From the NCBI RefSeq assembly GCF_003203515.1, contig NZ_BGNG01000002.1, positions 1 to 64,000 on the forward strand: 64,000 nucleotides of DNA, given 5' to 3'. The translations under genes and the position numbers were made by a program. The notes beneath the pieces were generated by a model. The model was not told where the DNA came from and searched no databases. It saw only the letters and a program-made list of their open reading frames with translations. Shown here piece after piece: positions 36,215 through 45,887 of the stretch. The DNA is from Glaciecola sp. KUL10 (lineage in GTDB: Bacteria; Pseudomonadota; Gammaproteobacteria; Enterobacterales; Alteromonadaceae). Position 1 is the stretch's first letter, and each line of letters begins with the position of its first letter.

Positions 36215-38995
36215 ATGACCAGCGCCTCTGATGTGTGCATTACAAGCAGTGATGCACTAGATAACAAAACGACAAAGCAGTCTTTATGTTTAACTACCTG
36301 CCCATATTGTGGCGTGGGTTGTGGCGTTGAAGTTACCAAAACTGTTAGCCAACAAGCACTAAAAAGCATCACCAGTTTATCTAATCTAAAAGGCCGCAGT
36401 GATCACCCCGCAAACTTTGGACGATTATGTGTCAAGGGTAGCAATCTCCTTGAAACCAATGATCTAAGTGGGCGCTTACTTTCGCCGATGATTGATAATC
36501 AAGATGTTTCGTGGGACCTTGCTACTGACAAAGTAGCCAAGGCCTTCAAGCAAACAATTGAACAATATGGGCCTGATTCTGTTGCTTTTTATGTCTCTGG
36601 TCAGTTGCTCACCGAAGATTACTACGTCGCCAATAAACTGATGAAGGGCTATATTGGTTCAGCCAATATAGACACCAACTCTCGGCTTTGTATGTCCTCT
36701 GCAGTGGCGGCTTATAAACGCGCTTTTGGTTCAGATACCGTTCCTTGTAATTACGAAGACTTAGAGCAAACTCAATACTTGGTAATGATCGGTTCAAATG
36801 CGGCTTGGACGCATCCTGTATTGTTTCAACGAATTGAGCGAGCTAAAAAACTCAATCCTGCTATGCAAATCGTCGTGATTGACCCACGGCGTACCAATAC
36901 ATGTGAGTTAGCAGATCTTCATTTGCCAATAAAAGCAGGCACTGATGCATATCTTTTTAATGGTTTGCTGTCATACCTCAATGAAGGGGACTACCTAGAC
37001 TCTGACTTTATTGCAGAAAACACAGAAGGCTTTTCTAGCGCACTGCAACAAGCCACCGAATTGAGTTTTAGCGAAATCGCAGAGATATGCGAGATTGAGT
37101 ATAAACAACTTCTTCAATTTTATGAGGGCTTTGCAAAATCTTCGCGTGCTATTTCATTTTATTCAATGGGCATCAACCAATCTACAAGTGGTGTTGATAA
37201 AGCCAATGCAATTATTAATTGCCATTTAGCGACAGGTAAAATTGGCTCAGTGGGCAACGGTCCTTTTTCCATTACCGGACAGCCTAATGCAATGGGCGGA
37301 CGAGAAGTCGGCGGATTAGCCAATATGCTCGCTGCTCATATGGATATTGCTAACCCTAACCATCGAGAACTTGTTCAAACGTTCTGGGATTCTCCTGCCA
37401 TTCCTAGTGAAAACGGCCTTAAAGCAGTGGATCTATTTGAGCAAATAGAACAAGGCAAAGTAAAAGCTGTTTGGATTATGGCGACCAATCCTTTGGTCAG
37501 CATGCCCAATCGAAGCAAAATTGAATCTGCGCTTGAAAAGTGTCCTTTTGTCGTAGTGTCAGACGTCGTACAACAAAACGACACCATCAAATACGCTGAC
37601 GTTGCATTACCTGCGACAGCTTGGTCAGAAAAAGACGGTACTGTGACCAATTCAGAGCGTCGCATATCCCGTCAAAAAGCCATTTTACCTGCACCAAGCA
37701 AAAGCAAACACGATTGGCAAATAATCTGTGATGTCGCAGTTAAAATGGGCTTTGAAAAAGGTTTCAATTTTTCATCGCCTAAAGAAGTGTTTGATGAGCA
37801 TGCACGCTTATCAGCATATCGAAACAATGGCTCGCGTGATTTTGATATTTCAGGATTGATTGGCTTAAGCCAAGATGAATATGACTTTTTGCAGCCTGTA
37901 CAGTGGCCCATTAACGACAAGTATCCAAGTGGAAGAGCCCGCATGTTCGATGATGGGAGGTTTTATACACCTTCTCAAAAGGCTCAGTTTATTTCAATTT
38001 CGCCACGTATGCCTGAACAGGCTACCAGTAAAGATTTTCCAATTGTTCTCAATACAGGCCGCTTGCGCGACCAATGGCATACAATGACTCGCACTGGTAA
38101 AGCAGCATCACTTTCCGAGCATGTTTCTGAACCCTTTGTTTCAATACACCCAAAAACAGCAAAACGACTAGGAATAAATTCTGGTCAGTTGGCCAAACTT
38201 ACATCTTCTTCAAGCTCAAAAGCAGTATTGTTAAGGATTAATTCTGACAAAGGTGTACTACGAGACACTGCATTTGCGCCGATTCATTTTAGTTTGAGTA
38301 ATAGTAGTGCTTCTTCAATCGCCAGCTTGTTTACTGATGCAAACGACCCCATTTCCGGACAGCCAGAGTTGAAGCATGCAGCGATCAGGCTTGAAGCGTT
38401 TGAATACAAAACTGATGTCTTACTATTTTCCAAAAAAGAAGTTCCTCATGATCTCTTATCTGCATTTGAGTATTGGTCTTCATCGCCTATCGATGGCGCA
38501 TATTGTTATCGAATCGCCTGCACTCAAGACCTTGCTTTTATCAACCAACTGTTTGAATCTTTTATTTCACACGAAGCTACGGTTTACAGATTACAAACAG
38601 AAAAACAGTTTCAAGCCGTTTGCACAGAGCACGATCAAATAAGCCTTTGTATATTTGCTCAGGCTCATGAGAGCGCTTCTCCAAATGGTTATACTTTTGC
38701 AAACATAAGCAATGCTTGGTTGAGTGATTCATTTCTTCAAGATGCAGTAAATAACGAGACTATCGCTACTCTTTTACGAATCAAACCCAGTGAAAAATTT
38801 ACCGCAGGAAAGTTGGTTTGCAGTTGCTTCAAAATAAGAGAAAAAACCATCGAGTCGGCTATTAACGAGGGCTGCACTAGCGTTGAACAGTTGGGTGATA
38901 AACTCAAGTGTGGAACAAACTGTGGTTCATGCAAAACCGAGCTTCAAGCGATACTCAATAAGCATCAAGTCATCCCAGTATTAGAGGTATCGTGA
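36215..38995 (+). CDS. nasA: Assimilatory nitrate reductase catalytic subunit
   Basis: About 926 residues from the ATG at 36215; a GTG at 36203 is an alternative. The enzyme reduces nitrate to nitrite in the cytoplasm with a bis-MGD molybdenum cofactor. N-terminal TCPYCGVGCGVEV with a later cysteine (GRLCVKGSNL) binds [4Fe-4S]. Molybdopterin motifs include NAIINCHLATGKIGSVGNGP and GQPNAMGGREVGG. The C-terminal 60 residues carry a BFD-like [2Fe-2S] domain (VCSCFKIREKTIESA ... CGTNCGSCK). No separate FAD reductase subunit is present nearby, so electrons may come from ferredoxin, flavodoxin or an unlinked NAD(P)H reductase. Overlaps cobA by four bases. Confidence 0.96.
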   Translation: MTSASDVCITSSDALDNKTTKQSLCLTTCPYCGVGCGVEVTKTVSQQALKSITSLSNLKGRSDHPANFGRLCVKGSNLLETNDLSGRLLSPMIDNQDVSWDLATDKVAKAFKQTIEQYGPDSVAFYVSGQLLTEDYYVANKLMKGYIGSANIDTNSRLCMSSAVAAYKRAFGSDTVPCNYEDLEQTQYLVMIGSNAAWTHPVLFQRIERAKKLNPAMQIVVIDPRRTNTCELADLHLPIKAGTDAYLFNGLLSYLNEGDYLDSDFIAENTEGFSSALQQATELSFSEIAEICEIEYKQLLQFYEGFAKSSRAISFYSMGINQSTSGVDKANAIINCHLATGKIGSVGNGPFSITGQPNAMGGREVGGLANMLAAHMDIANPNHRELVQTFWDSPAIPSENGLKAVDLFEQIEQGKVKAVWIMATNPLVSMPNRSKIESALEKCPFVVVSDVVQQNDTIKYADVALPATAWSEKDGTVTNSERRISRQKAILPAPSKSKHDWQIICDVAVKMGFEKGFNFSSPKEVFDEHARLSAYRNNGSRDFDISGLIGLSQDEYDFLQPVQWPINDKYPSGRARMFDDGRFYTPSQKAQFISISPRMPEQATSKDFPIVLNTGRLRDQWHTMTRTGKAASLSEHVSEPFVSIHPKTAKRLGINSGQLAKLTSSSSSKAVLLRINSDKGVLRDTAFAPIHFSLSNSSASSIASLFTDANDPISGQPELKHAAIRLEAFEYKTDVLLFSKKEVPHDLLSAFEYWSSSPIDGAYCYRIACTQDLAFINQLFESFISHEATVYRLQTEKQFQAVCTEHDQISLCIFAQAHESASPNGYTFANISNAWLSDSFLQDAVNNETIATLLRIKPSEKFTAGKLVCSCFKIREKTIESAINEGCTSVEQLGDKLKCGTNCGSCKTELQAILNKHQVIPVLEVS

Positions 38996-39960
38996 TGTCT
39001 TATTCTCAGAATGTTGTACACACAATATGGACAAGAGCATTTTGGTCGGTGCGCTGTGAGCAGGTTATATTCAAGCTATTTGGTTTCTTTCGAACTCGAG
39101 AACAGGCAAGCCCATTAGGGTTAAAAAGAACTAAATGGTGGGGCGCAACGTTATTCGCAACAACCAACGCAGTTGATAAACCCCAAAAAGGCCATGTGCT
39201 ACTAGTCGGATCAGGGCCAGGAGACCCAGATTTATTGACGATAAAGGCGATAAAAGCGATTCAACAAGCTGATGTAGTGTTAGTTGATTGGCTTGTGAAT
39301 AGGGAGATAGTTAACTTAATACCAAGGCATATTGAACAACGTTTTGTTGGTAAGCGGGCTGGACTGCACTCAATGAAACAAGAAGATATTAATGCATTAA
39401 TGGTGTCACTGGCATTATCTGGTAAAAATGTAGTTAGATTAAAAGGTGGAGATCCAGCCGTATTTGGTCGTACTGCTGAAGAAACCTCAGCGTTAGACAA
39501 AGCCGGCATCAACTATGCGATTATTCCGGGTATTACTGCCGCTTCAGGTGCGTCTGCATACACCGGTATACCTTTGACCTTGAGAGGTAAAGCGAGTTCT
39601 GTAAAATTAATTACCGCCCATCTTAAGAATCCACAGACTGAACCAAATTGGGTACAACTGGCGTCGGCTTTAGAAAATGAAACGATAGTATTTTATATGG
39701 GATTGGCCAGATTAAGCTCCATTCAAACGCGCCTTCGACTCGCAGGTGTGGGTTCTGACATGCCAGTTGCAGTAGTTGATCAAGCAACAACCCGTCACCA
39801 ACAGAGTTGCATTGGTAATTTGTCAGATATCCAAGAAAAAGTGCAAACGGCAGGTTTTATGGGGCCTAGTTTAATTATTGTTGGAGAAGCTGTTTCAAAT
39901 GTTTCCAATATTTCATCCGAGTTGTTAAGACAAGTCTCAGAAAGTGCCATTAAAGCATAA
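38992..39960 (+). CDS. cobA: Uroporphyrinogen-III C-methyltransferase (siroheme biosynthesis)
   Basis: 322 residues. The SUMT core starts near residue 65: VLLVGSGPGDPDLLTIKAIK, VVRLKGGDPAVFGR, and IPGITAASGASAYTGIPLT, which bind S-adenosylmethionine and the tetrapyrrole. It makes precorrin-2, the precursor of the siroheme needed by NirB. The first about 60 residues, rich in aromatic and basic residues (TIWTRAFWSVRCEQVIF), are not part of the SUMT domain and I do not recognise them. It is translationally coupled to nasA. Confidence 0.93.
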   Translation: MMSYSQNVVHTIWTRAFWSVRCEQVIFKLFGFFRTREQASPLGLKRTKWWGATLFATTNAVDKPQKGHVLLVGSGPGDPDLLTIKAIKAIQQADVVLVDWLVNREIVNLIPRHIEQRFVGKRAGLHSMKQEDINALMVSLALSGKNVVRLKGGDPAVFGRTAEETSALDKAGINYAIIPGITAASGASAYTGIPLTLRGKASSVKLITAHLKNPQTEPNWVQLASALENETIVFYMGLARLSSIQTRLRLAGVGSDMPVAVVDQATTRHQQSCIGNLSDIQEKVQTAGFMGPSLIIVGEAVSNVSNISSELLRQVSESAIKA

Positions 39961-40043
39961 TATCTTCTAAGACTTGGGTTTCGCTTCATTAGGTGCTATT
40001 ACTGCTTCCCAACATCCATTATTACCTAAGATCAAAGAAAAAA

Positions 40044-41033
40044 ATGTCAGAACAGATTTTCAAAACCTATCTTCAAGCAATTGGCAAAGGGCATCGTTCC
40101 GGCAGAACACTCACCCAAGAAGAAGCATTCGATGCAATGAGTTTGCTTTTAGCGGGAAAGGTCACCCCCGAACAGCGCGGCGCGTTTCTGATGTTGCTTC
40201 GAGTGCGCGAAGAGACTTCTGAAGAGATCGCTGGATTTTTACAAGCAACAAGGGCATACAATAATCCCAAGTTGAAGCAACTAAAAATTGACTTAGATAT
40301 GCCTTGCTATGCAGGAAAGCGTCGTCACTTACCTTGGCTAATACTCGCCATGCTTTGTATTGTACAGATGGGCAAAAAAGTCCTTATTCATGGTACTGAC
40401 GAACCTGATACTAAACGTTTGTATGTCAGTGATGCGCTCACCCAACTCGGCTATAACATTGCAAACTCGATTCCGGAAATAGAACGCACTCTGGAACTAA
40501 GGGGGTTTGCATATAGTGACTTGTCATTTATTAACTCACAGTTGGATGACTTAATTAAGCTTAGAGCGCAGTTTGGGTTGCGCTCTTGCGCTAATACGCT
40601 TTCACGAATGCTAAATCCTGCAGACGCACATACTTCCTTGCAAGGTGTTTATCACAGAGGCTTAGATAGCAAACACGCAAAAGTTGCGAGATTACTCAAT
40701 GAGCGTACTACAGCTTTTAGAGGGGATGCTGGTGAGCTAGAAGTCAATCCTGAACGCGCATGTGAGTTGTTGATGACTCAAAATCAAGAAACCAAAATAC
40801 TTACGATTCCTGCCGTGAATGAAAATTGGTCAATTAAACCGAGGAAACTCGATGTTCAATTATTGAGAGAGGTTTGGTCAGGAGAGGTCGTCGATAAATA
40901 TGGAATAGGTGCGACACTCAGTACCTTAAGTGCCATGTTAATTGCCATGGACAATTCACTTTCCTTTGAAACAGCTGCTAACGAAGCGCTTGAATTATGG
41001 AAACATCGCAACCTAAACCTGCTTAAACTTTAG
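40044..41033 (+). CDS. ybiB: YbiB-like (TrpD2) anthranilate phosphoribosyltransferase-family protein
   Basis: About 329 residues; the start at MSEQIFKTYLQ follows a purine-rich stretch and matches the family better than longer frames. Family features: GRTLTQEEAFDAMSLLLAGK and KVLIHGTDEPDTKRLYVSD. E. coli YbiB/TrpD2 has the TrpD fold but binds nucleic acids and does not make tryptophan. Such genes often accompany nas genes in proteobacteria; why is not known. Last gene of the nirB unit. Confidence 0.88.
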   Translation: MSEQIFKTYLQAIGKGHRSGRTLTQEEAFDAMSLLLAGKVTPEQRGAFLMLLRVREETSEEIAGFLQATRAYNNPKLKQLKIDLDMPCYAGKRRHLPWLILAMLCIVQMGKKVLIHGTDEPDTKRLYVSDALTQLGYNIANSIPEIERTLELRGFAYSDLSFINSQLDDLIKLRAQFGLRSCANTLSRMLNPADAHTSLQGVYHRGLDSKHAKVARLLNERTTAFRGDAGELEVNPERACELLMTQNQETKILTIPAVNENWSIKPRKLDVQLLREVWSGEVVDKYGIGATLSTLSAMLIAMDNSLSFETAANEALELWKHRNLNLLKL

Positions 41034-41057
41034 TATAGCTTATTGGTGCAAGCCGAA

Positions 41058-41072
41058 GCACTCATCTTGTGC
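41058..41072. promoter_or_regulatory. NtrC-like site upstream of nrtA
   Basis: GCACTCATCTTGTGC has the GCAC-N7-GTGC layout of NtrC enhancers. Flanking half-sites GGTGCA (41045) and TGCACC (41077) form a larger inverted repeat that could also act as a terminator for ybiB. It is about 95 bases before the -24/-12 element. Confidence 0.45.
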
Positions 41073-41155
41073 AGCCTGCACCACATCCGTTCTATATACT
41101 ACATTTCATTCTGTTAAAAAGTTGTTAAGTCATTAAAAAATATAAGCTTTACTAG

Positions 41156-41172
41156 TTGGCACTATTGATGCT
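41156..41172 (+). promoter_or_regulatory. Sigma-54-type -24/-12 promoter of nrtA
   Basis: TTGGCACTATTGATGCT: GG and GC separated by ten bases, with perfect TTGGCAC and near-perfect ATGCT. Predicted transcripts would start near 41184, leaving a leader of about 155 bases before nrtA. Confidence 0.6.
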
Positions 41173-41232
41173 CTAAATTGATACAGCACATGGCATCACA
41201 ATTTTGCCTAGTAGTTTCTGTAACAAATTTTA

Positions 41233-41322
41233 AGTGTTAGCCATTTTGGCAAATACTGTTTTGGCAACGAAGCCCACATTGACATAGCCGCAAAGCGGTC
41301 TTGTTGTCATGTGGGTTTTTTT
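41233..41322 (+). terminator. nrtA leader: upstream hairpin and intrinsic terminator (attenuator candidate)
   Basis: Within the leader, a ten-pair stem (AGTGTTAGCC 41233-41242 with GGCAAATACT 41248-41257, one mismatch) precedes a strong terminator. The terminator has outer arms CCCACAT / ATGTGGG, inner GACA/TGTC and CCGC/GCGG, and seven T at 41316-41322. It ends only about six bases before the nrtA RBS (AAGAGGAAAG) and lies after the promoter, so it must be read through for expression. Nitrate genes in other proteobacteria use NasT/NasR ANTAR antitermination at such leaders; the typical ANTAR hexaloops are not obvious here. Confidence 0.65.
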
Positions 41323-41340
41323 ATCGCAAGAGGAAAGTCG

Positions 41341-42723
41341 ATGATCGTTAAAAGCATTAAAAAACTCGCTAAGTGCGCAGGAATTTTAGCAACAAGTATC
41401 AGCATTATGAGCGTATCTGCAGTCAATGCTGAACAAGTTGGCTGGGCAGAGAAAGAAGAACTTAAATTTGGTTTTATTAAACTAACCGACATGGCACCGT
41501 TAGCGGTTGCTTATGAAAATGGCTACTTCGAAGATGAAGGCCTATATGTCACGCTAGAAGCTCAAGCTAACTGGAAAGTACTGCTTGATCGCGTTATCGA
41601 CGGCGAACTGGACGGTGCGCATATGCTTGCTGGACAGCCGCTAGGCGCAACTATTGGTTACGGTACTAAAGCACACATCATCACTGCATTCAGCATGGAT
41701 TTAAACGGTAATGCGATTACGGTTTCAAATGATGTTTGGAAGCAAATGAAACCAAACATTCCTCAAGTTGATGGAAAAGTCCAACACCCAATTTCCGCAA
41801 CTGCGCTCAAGCCAGTGGTAGAAAAGAGTATCAGTGAAGGTAAGCCTTTTAAAATGGGCATGGTATTCCCTGTTTCTACTCACAACTATGAATTGAGATA
41901 CTGGCTAGCGGCGGGTGGATTACACCCAGGTTACTACGCCCCTCACAAAGGTGACACTAGCGGTCAAATTGATGCTGATGTTCAACTTTCAGTGACACCG
42001 CCACCGCAAATGCCAGCAACAATGGAAGCGGGTACTATTTCTGGTTATTGCGTAGGTGAGCCGTGGAACCAACAAGCTGTATTTAAAGGCATCGGTGTGC
42101 CTGTGATTACTGACTACGAAATTTGGAAAAACAATCCAGAAAAAGTATTTGGTGTGAGCAGCGAGTGGGCTAAGAAAAACCCTAATACGCATATTCGTGT
42201 TGTAAAAGCGATGATCAGAGCGGCAATGTGGCTTGATGAAAACAACAACGCTAACCGTGACGCTGCTGTGAAAATGCTAGCTAAGCCGCAATACGTTGGT
42301 GCTGATGCAGACGTAATTGCAAACTCGATGACGGGCACCTTTGAATACGAAAAAGGTGACAAGCGTTCTGTTCCTGACTTCAACGTATTTTTCCGTTACA
42401 ACGCAACTTATCCGTACTACAGCGATGCAATTTGGTATCTAACGCAAATGCGCCGTTGGGGTCAAATTTCAGAGCAAAAATCTGATGATTGGTACATGCA
42501 AACCGCTAAAGAAGTTTACCGTCCTGATATCTATGCACAAGCTGCTAAAGCACTGATTGCAGAGAAAAAGGCGAACGCTTCAGACTTCCCAGATTTTGCA
42601 ACTGAAACTGGATTTAAGCCTCCTCAAACTGAGTTCTTGGACAACGTAACTTATGACGGTAGCAAGCCTAATGAGTACCTGAACAAGCTAACTATCGGTT
42701 TGAAAGGCGCAGACAAGATTTAA
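41341..42723 (+). CDS. nrtA: Nitrate/nitrite ABC transporter substrate-binding protein
   Basis: About 460 residues; the ATG at 41341 is preceded by AAGAGGAAAG. N-terminal signal peptide ([16 protein letters not shown]) without a lipobox, so a soluble periplasmic protein. Conserved NrtA/CmpA-type features: [40 protein letters not shown], and [16 protein letters not shown]. It binds nitrate and delivers it to NrtB. First gene of the uptake operon, directly after the attenuator-like hairpin. Confidence 0.95.
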   Translation: MIVKSIKKLAKCAGILATSISIMSVSAVNAEQVGWAEKEELKFGFIKLTDMAPLAVAYENGYFEDEGLYVTLEAQANWKVLLDRVIDGELDGAHMLAGQPLGATIGYGTKAHIITAFSMDLNGNAITVSNDVWKQMKPNIPQVDGKVQHPISATALKPVVEKSISEGKPFKMGMVFPVSTHNYELRYWLAAGGLHPGYYAPHKGDTSGQIDADVQLSVTPPPQMPATMEAGTISGYCVGEPWNQQAVFKGIGVPVITDYEIWKNNPEKVFGVSSEWAKKNPNTHIRVVKAMIRAAMWLDENNNANRDAAVKMLAKPQYVGADADVIANSMTGTFEYEKGDKRSVPDFNVFFRYNATYPYYSDAIWYLTQMRRWGQISEQKSDDWYMQTAKEVYRPDIYAQAAKALIAEKKANASDFPDFATETGFKPPQTEFLDNVTYDGSKPNEYLNKLTIGLKGADKI

Positions 42724-42749
42724 TTTAAGCAACACACTGGAGTATTACT

Positions 42750-43742
42750 ATGTTTAAATCAGCCACACTTCCTACCATGATTGGTAATGTAAAAACGGGG
42801 ATAGACAAAAACCGCTTTGCCAAGTTTGCGGCTGGTTTAATCTTACCGATACTGGGTGTGATTGTTTTTTTGTTAGCTTGGAACTTAGCTGCAAAAAATA
42901 TCGATACCTCACTTGGGCAGTTCCCAGGACCTGCTCAAGTGTATGAACAAGCCGGAAGCTTATACAACGAGCACGTTGCTCAACAAGAAAAAGCCGATGC
43001 TTTCTATGAACGACAAGAGCAAAGAAACGCTGCTCGACTCGCTCAAGACCCGACCTACGAACCAAAAATTCGTGCATTTACGGGCGCGCCGACCTTCTTT
43101 GAGCAAATCTGGACGAGTTTGTATACGGTCATGGTGGGCTTTGTAATTGCCTCCATTATCGCCGTTCCTTTAGGTATTGTATGTGGCTTAAGCAAATCTG
43201 CTTATTCTGCGGCTAACCCGCTTATTCAACTTTTTAAACCTGTATCACCGCTTGCATGGTTGCCACTTGTTACGATGGTCGTGAGTGCCCTGTATGTCAG
43301 CGATGATCCTATGTTTTCTAAATCCTTCGTGACGTCAGCAGTAACAGTTGCCTTATGTTGTTTATGGCCGACGCTAATCAATACAGCTGTAGGTGTTTCA
43401 AGCATTGATAGCGACTTGATTAACGTCAGTAAAGTACTTCGCTTAAACGCTATTACTCACGTTATTAAAATCGTATTGCCCTCTTCTATACCAATGATAT
43501 TTACCGGTCTACGTTTGTCGCTAGGTATCGGCTGGATGGTATTGATTGCTGCTGAAATGTTGGCTCAAAACCCAGGTTTAGGAAAGTTCGTCTGGGATGA
43601 GTTCCAAAACGGAAGTTCAGAGTCGCTAGCGCGCATTATGGTCGCTGTTATTACGATTGGTCTGATTGGTTTTGTCTTAGACAGAATCATGCTTCAGATA
43701 CAGCGCAAAGTAAGTTGGGACAAAACAGCGATTACTCGTTAA
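42750..43742 (+). CDS. nrtB: Nitrate ABC transporter permease
   Basis: 330 residues with about six or seven membrane helices and the binding-protein-dependent permease domain (VLRLNAITHVIKIVLPSSIP). Between the first helix and the core is a charged insert of about 50 residues (QQEKADAFYERQEQRNAARL), seen in other proteobacterial nitrate permeases. Follows nrtA by 26 bases. Confidence 0.93.
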   Translation: MFKSATLPTMIGNVKTGIDKNRFAKFAAGLILPILGVIVFLLAWNLAAKNIDTSLGQFPGPAQVYEQAGSLYNEHVAQQEKADAFYERQEQRNAARLAQDPTYEPKIRAFTGAPTFFEQIWTSLYTVMVGFVIASIIAVPLGIVCGLSKSAYSAANPLIQLFKPVSPLAWLPLVTMVVSALYVSDDPMFSKSFVTSAVTVALCCLWPTLINTAVGVSSIDSDLINVSKVLRLNAITHVIKIVLPSSIPMIFTGLRLSLGIGWMVLIAAEMLAQNPGLGKFVWDEFQNGSSESLARIMVAVITIGLIGFVLDRIMLQIQRKVSWDKTAITR

Positions 43743-43801
43743 TCGTGTTAAAAGCAAAACAACGTGTTTAACGAGCAAGAATAGGTAACAAGGAGACTAT
43801 T

Positions 43802-44686
43802 ATGTCTATCAAACATCATTTAGAACTTACCCAAGTGGGTATCGATTTTCCAACGCCAAAAGGCCCATTTAATGCGCTAACGGACGTTAATCTGAAGATT
43901 GATAAAGGAGAGTTTATCTCTCTAATAGGTCACTCAGGATGCGGAAAATCAACAGTGTTAAACATTGTTGCTGGTCTTCATCAAGCGACTTACGGCGGTG
44001 TTCTGCTTGATAATAAAGAGGTGAATGAACCAGGGCCCGAGCGCGCGGTTGTGTTTCAAAATCATTCTTTATTGCCTTGGTTGACGGTCTATAAAAATGT
44101 TGAGTTAGCGGTTAAGCAAACCAATAAGTCAAAAAGCAAAAAAGAAATCAAAGAGTGGGTCGAACACAACCTAGAGCTTGTGCATATGACCCACGCGGTT
44201 GACAAATTACCATCTGAGATCTCAGGCGGTATGAAACAAAGGGTAGGGATCGCACGCGCACTATCTATGGAACCTAAAATTCTATTGATGGATGAGCCGT
44301 TCGGTGCACTTGATGCATTGACCAGAGCCCACTTACAAGACTCCTTAATGGAGATACATGCGGAGCTTGGAAACTCCGTGATTATGATCACCCACGACGT
44401 AGATGAAGCAGTACTATTGTCTGATCGAATAGTCATGATGACCAATGGTCCATCAGCCACAATTGGCGAGATTCTAAAAGTCGACTTAGATCGTCCTAGA
44501 GATCGTATCGCTTTGGCCGATAACCCCCAATATAACCATTATCGTCATGAAGTGCTTAGATTCTTGTACGAGAAACAACGCAAAATCGAACCTGTTTCTC
44601 CAAAAAAGGCAGAAAAGAAACAGAGCACTAAACAAGAAAACACTACTCAGGACACAAAAAAAGGTAACAATATCAATGCTGCGTAA
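43802..44686 (+). CDS. nrtD: Nitrate ABC transporter ATPase
   Basis: 294 residues of the NrtD/SsuB type. Walker A GHSGCGKST, ABC signature SGGMKQRVGIARAL, Walker B LLMDEPFGALDALT, and H-loop ITHDVDEAV. The last about 30 residues are lysine/glutamine-rich and disordered-looking (KKAEKKQSTKQENTTQDTKK). The stop lies 11 bases inside the next gene's start region, indicating tight coupling. There is no fused NrtC regulatory domain. Confidence 0.93.
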   Translation: MSIKHHLELTQVGIDFPTPKGPFNALTDVNLKIDKGEFISLIGHSGCGKSTVLNIVAGLHQATYGGVLLDNKEVNEPGPERAVVFQNHSLLPWLTVYKNVELAVKQTNKSKSKKEIKEWVEHNLELVHMTHAVDKLPSEISGGMKQRVGIARALSMEPKILLMDEPFGALDALTRAHLQDSLMEIHAELGNSVIMITHDVDEAVLLSDRIVMMTNGPSATIGEILKVDLDRPRDRIALADNPQYNHYRHEVLRFLYEKQRKIEPVSPKKAEKKQSTKQENTTQDTKKGNNINAA

Positions 44687-45860
44687 ATTAAGTATGCTCG
44701 TATTAGCTGGGTTGAGCACCAGTGCATTCAGTGATTCACTTTCTTCAGCACTAACGGGTGGTGATGTATATGGGAATCTTAACCTGCGTTACGAAAGCGT
44801 TGATCAAGACAATGCATTACAAGATGCAAGTGCATTCACGTTAAGAACTCGTTTGGGATACAAGACAAAAGCGGTAAATGGATTTTCTTTTACTGTCGAA
44901 ATGGAAGATAGCCGTATTGTTCTAGGGCAAAGCGACTTCTCTGTTCCACCGACTGGGTTTCAGACCGGTGAATACTCTGTGATCGCCGATCCTGAAACAA
45001 CAGAACTAGACCAAGGTTTTATTCAATATAAGAACGATGCGCTCACGCTTAAGTTAGGTCGCCAAGTCATCACACACGACGGACACCGTTTTGTGGGTCA
45101 TGTTGGCTGGAGACAGGATCGTCAAACCTTTGATGGCGCGACTGTCATCTATGCACCAAACGACAAGTTTAGAGCTGAATACAACTACCTAACTCAACGC
45201 AATCGTATTTTTGCACAAGCACAAGATTTAGATGCAAAAGACCACTTATTGAATGTGAGCTACAAAACGTCAGTGGGTAAATTGACTGCTTATAGCTACT
45301 TATTAGAAGTGGACGAAGGTACCGATAATGCTTTAGACACTTATGGTTTTAGTTTCAAAGGCGCGACTAAAGGCGACACAAAATTCTTGTACCATGCAGA
45401 GTATGCTAAGCAAAGCAATGAGTCGGGCGGTTCTGATTTTGATACTGATTACCTCTTTTTAGAAGGTGGTGTTTCGACTTCAGGTATTACAGCTAAGCTA
45501 GGTTATGAAGTACTTGGATCAGATGACGGTCAAGTTGGTTTCCAAACTCCGTTGGCAACGCTTCACAAGTTTAATGGTTGGACTGATCAGTTCTTAGGTA
45601 CACCAGGTCAAGGCCTTGTAGATACTTATGTCTCGGTTGCGGGTAAAGTAGCCGGTGGTTCTTGGTTAGCTGCCTACCACACTTTCAGCGCTGATGAGTC
45701 AGCGGAAGGCGCAGATGATTTTGGTAGCGAAATCAACCTCCAATACGTTAAACCAATCAGTAAGAAAACCAAATTTGGTATCAAGTACGCTTCATATTCT
45801 GCTGACGACATCAAAGTTGATGCAGACAAGCTTTGGGCTTGGGTAAGCGTTTCTTTCTAA
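44676..45860 (+). CDS. Outer-membrane porin of the alginate-export/OprB-like type
   Basis: About 394 residues; the ATG at 44676 gives a signal peptide (LSMLVLAGLSTSAFSDS) and overlaps nrtD. Beta-barrel alternation and aromatic/amphipathic repeats are visible, with LNLRYESVDQDNALQDASAF near the N-terminus and a final LWAWVSVSF ending in phenylalanine, as for outer-membrane proteins. Its place in the nrt operon suggests that it lets nitrate or nitrite cross the outer membrane. Confidence 0.85.
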   Translation: MLRKLSMLVLAGLSTSAFSDSLSSALTGGDVYGNLNLRYESVDQDNALQDASAFTLRTRLGYKTKAVNGFSFTVEMEDSRIVLGQSDFSVPPTGFQTGEYSVIADPETTELDQGFIQYKNDALTLKLGRQVITHDGHRFVGHVGWRQDRQTFDGATVIYAPNDKFRAEYNYLTQRNRIFAQAQDLDAKDHLLNVSYKTSVGKLTAYSYLLEVDEGTDNALDTYGFSFKGATKGDTKFLYHAEYAKQSNESGGSDFDTDYLFLEGGVSTSGITAKLGYEVLGSDDGQVGFQTPLATLHKFNGWTDQFLGTPGQGLVDTYVSVAGKVAGGSWLAAYHTFSADESAEGADDFGSEINLQYVKPISKKTKFGIKYASYSADDIKVDADKLWAWVSVSF

Positions 45861-45887
45861 TAATACCCGTGGTGAATATTCCCTCGT

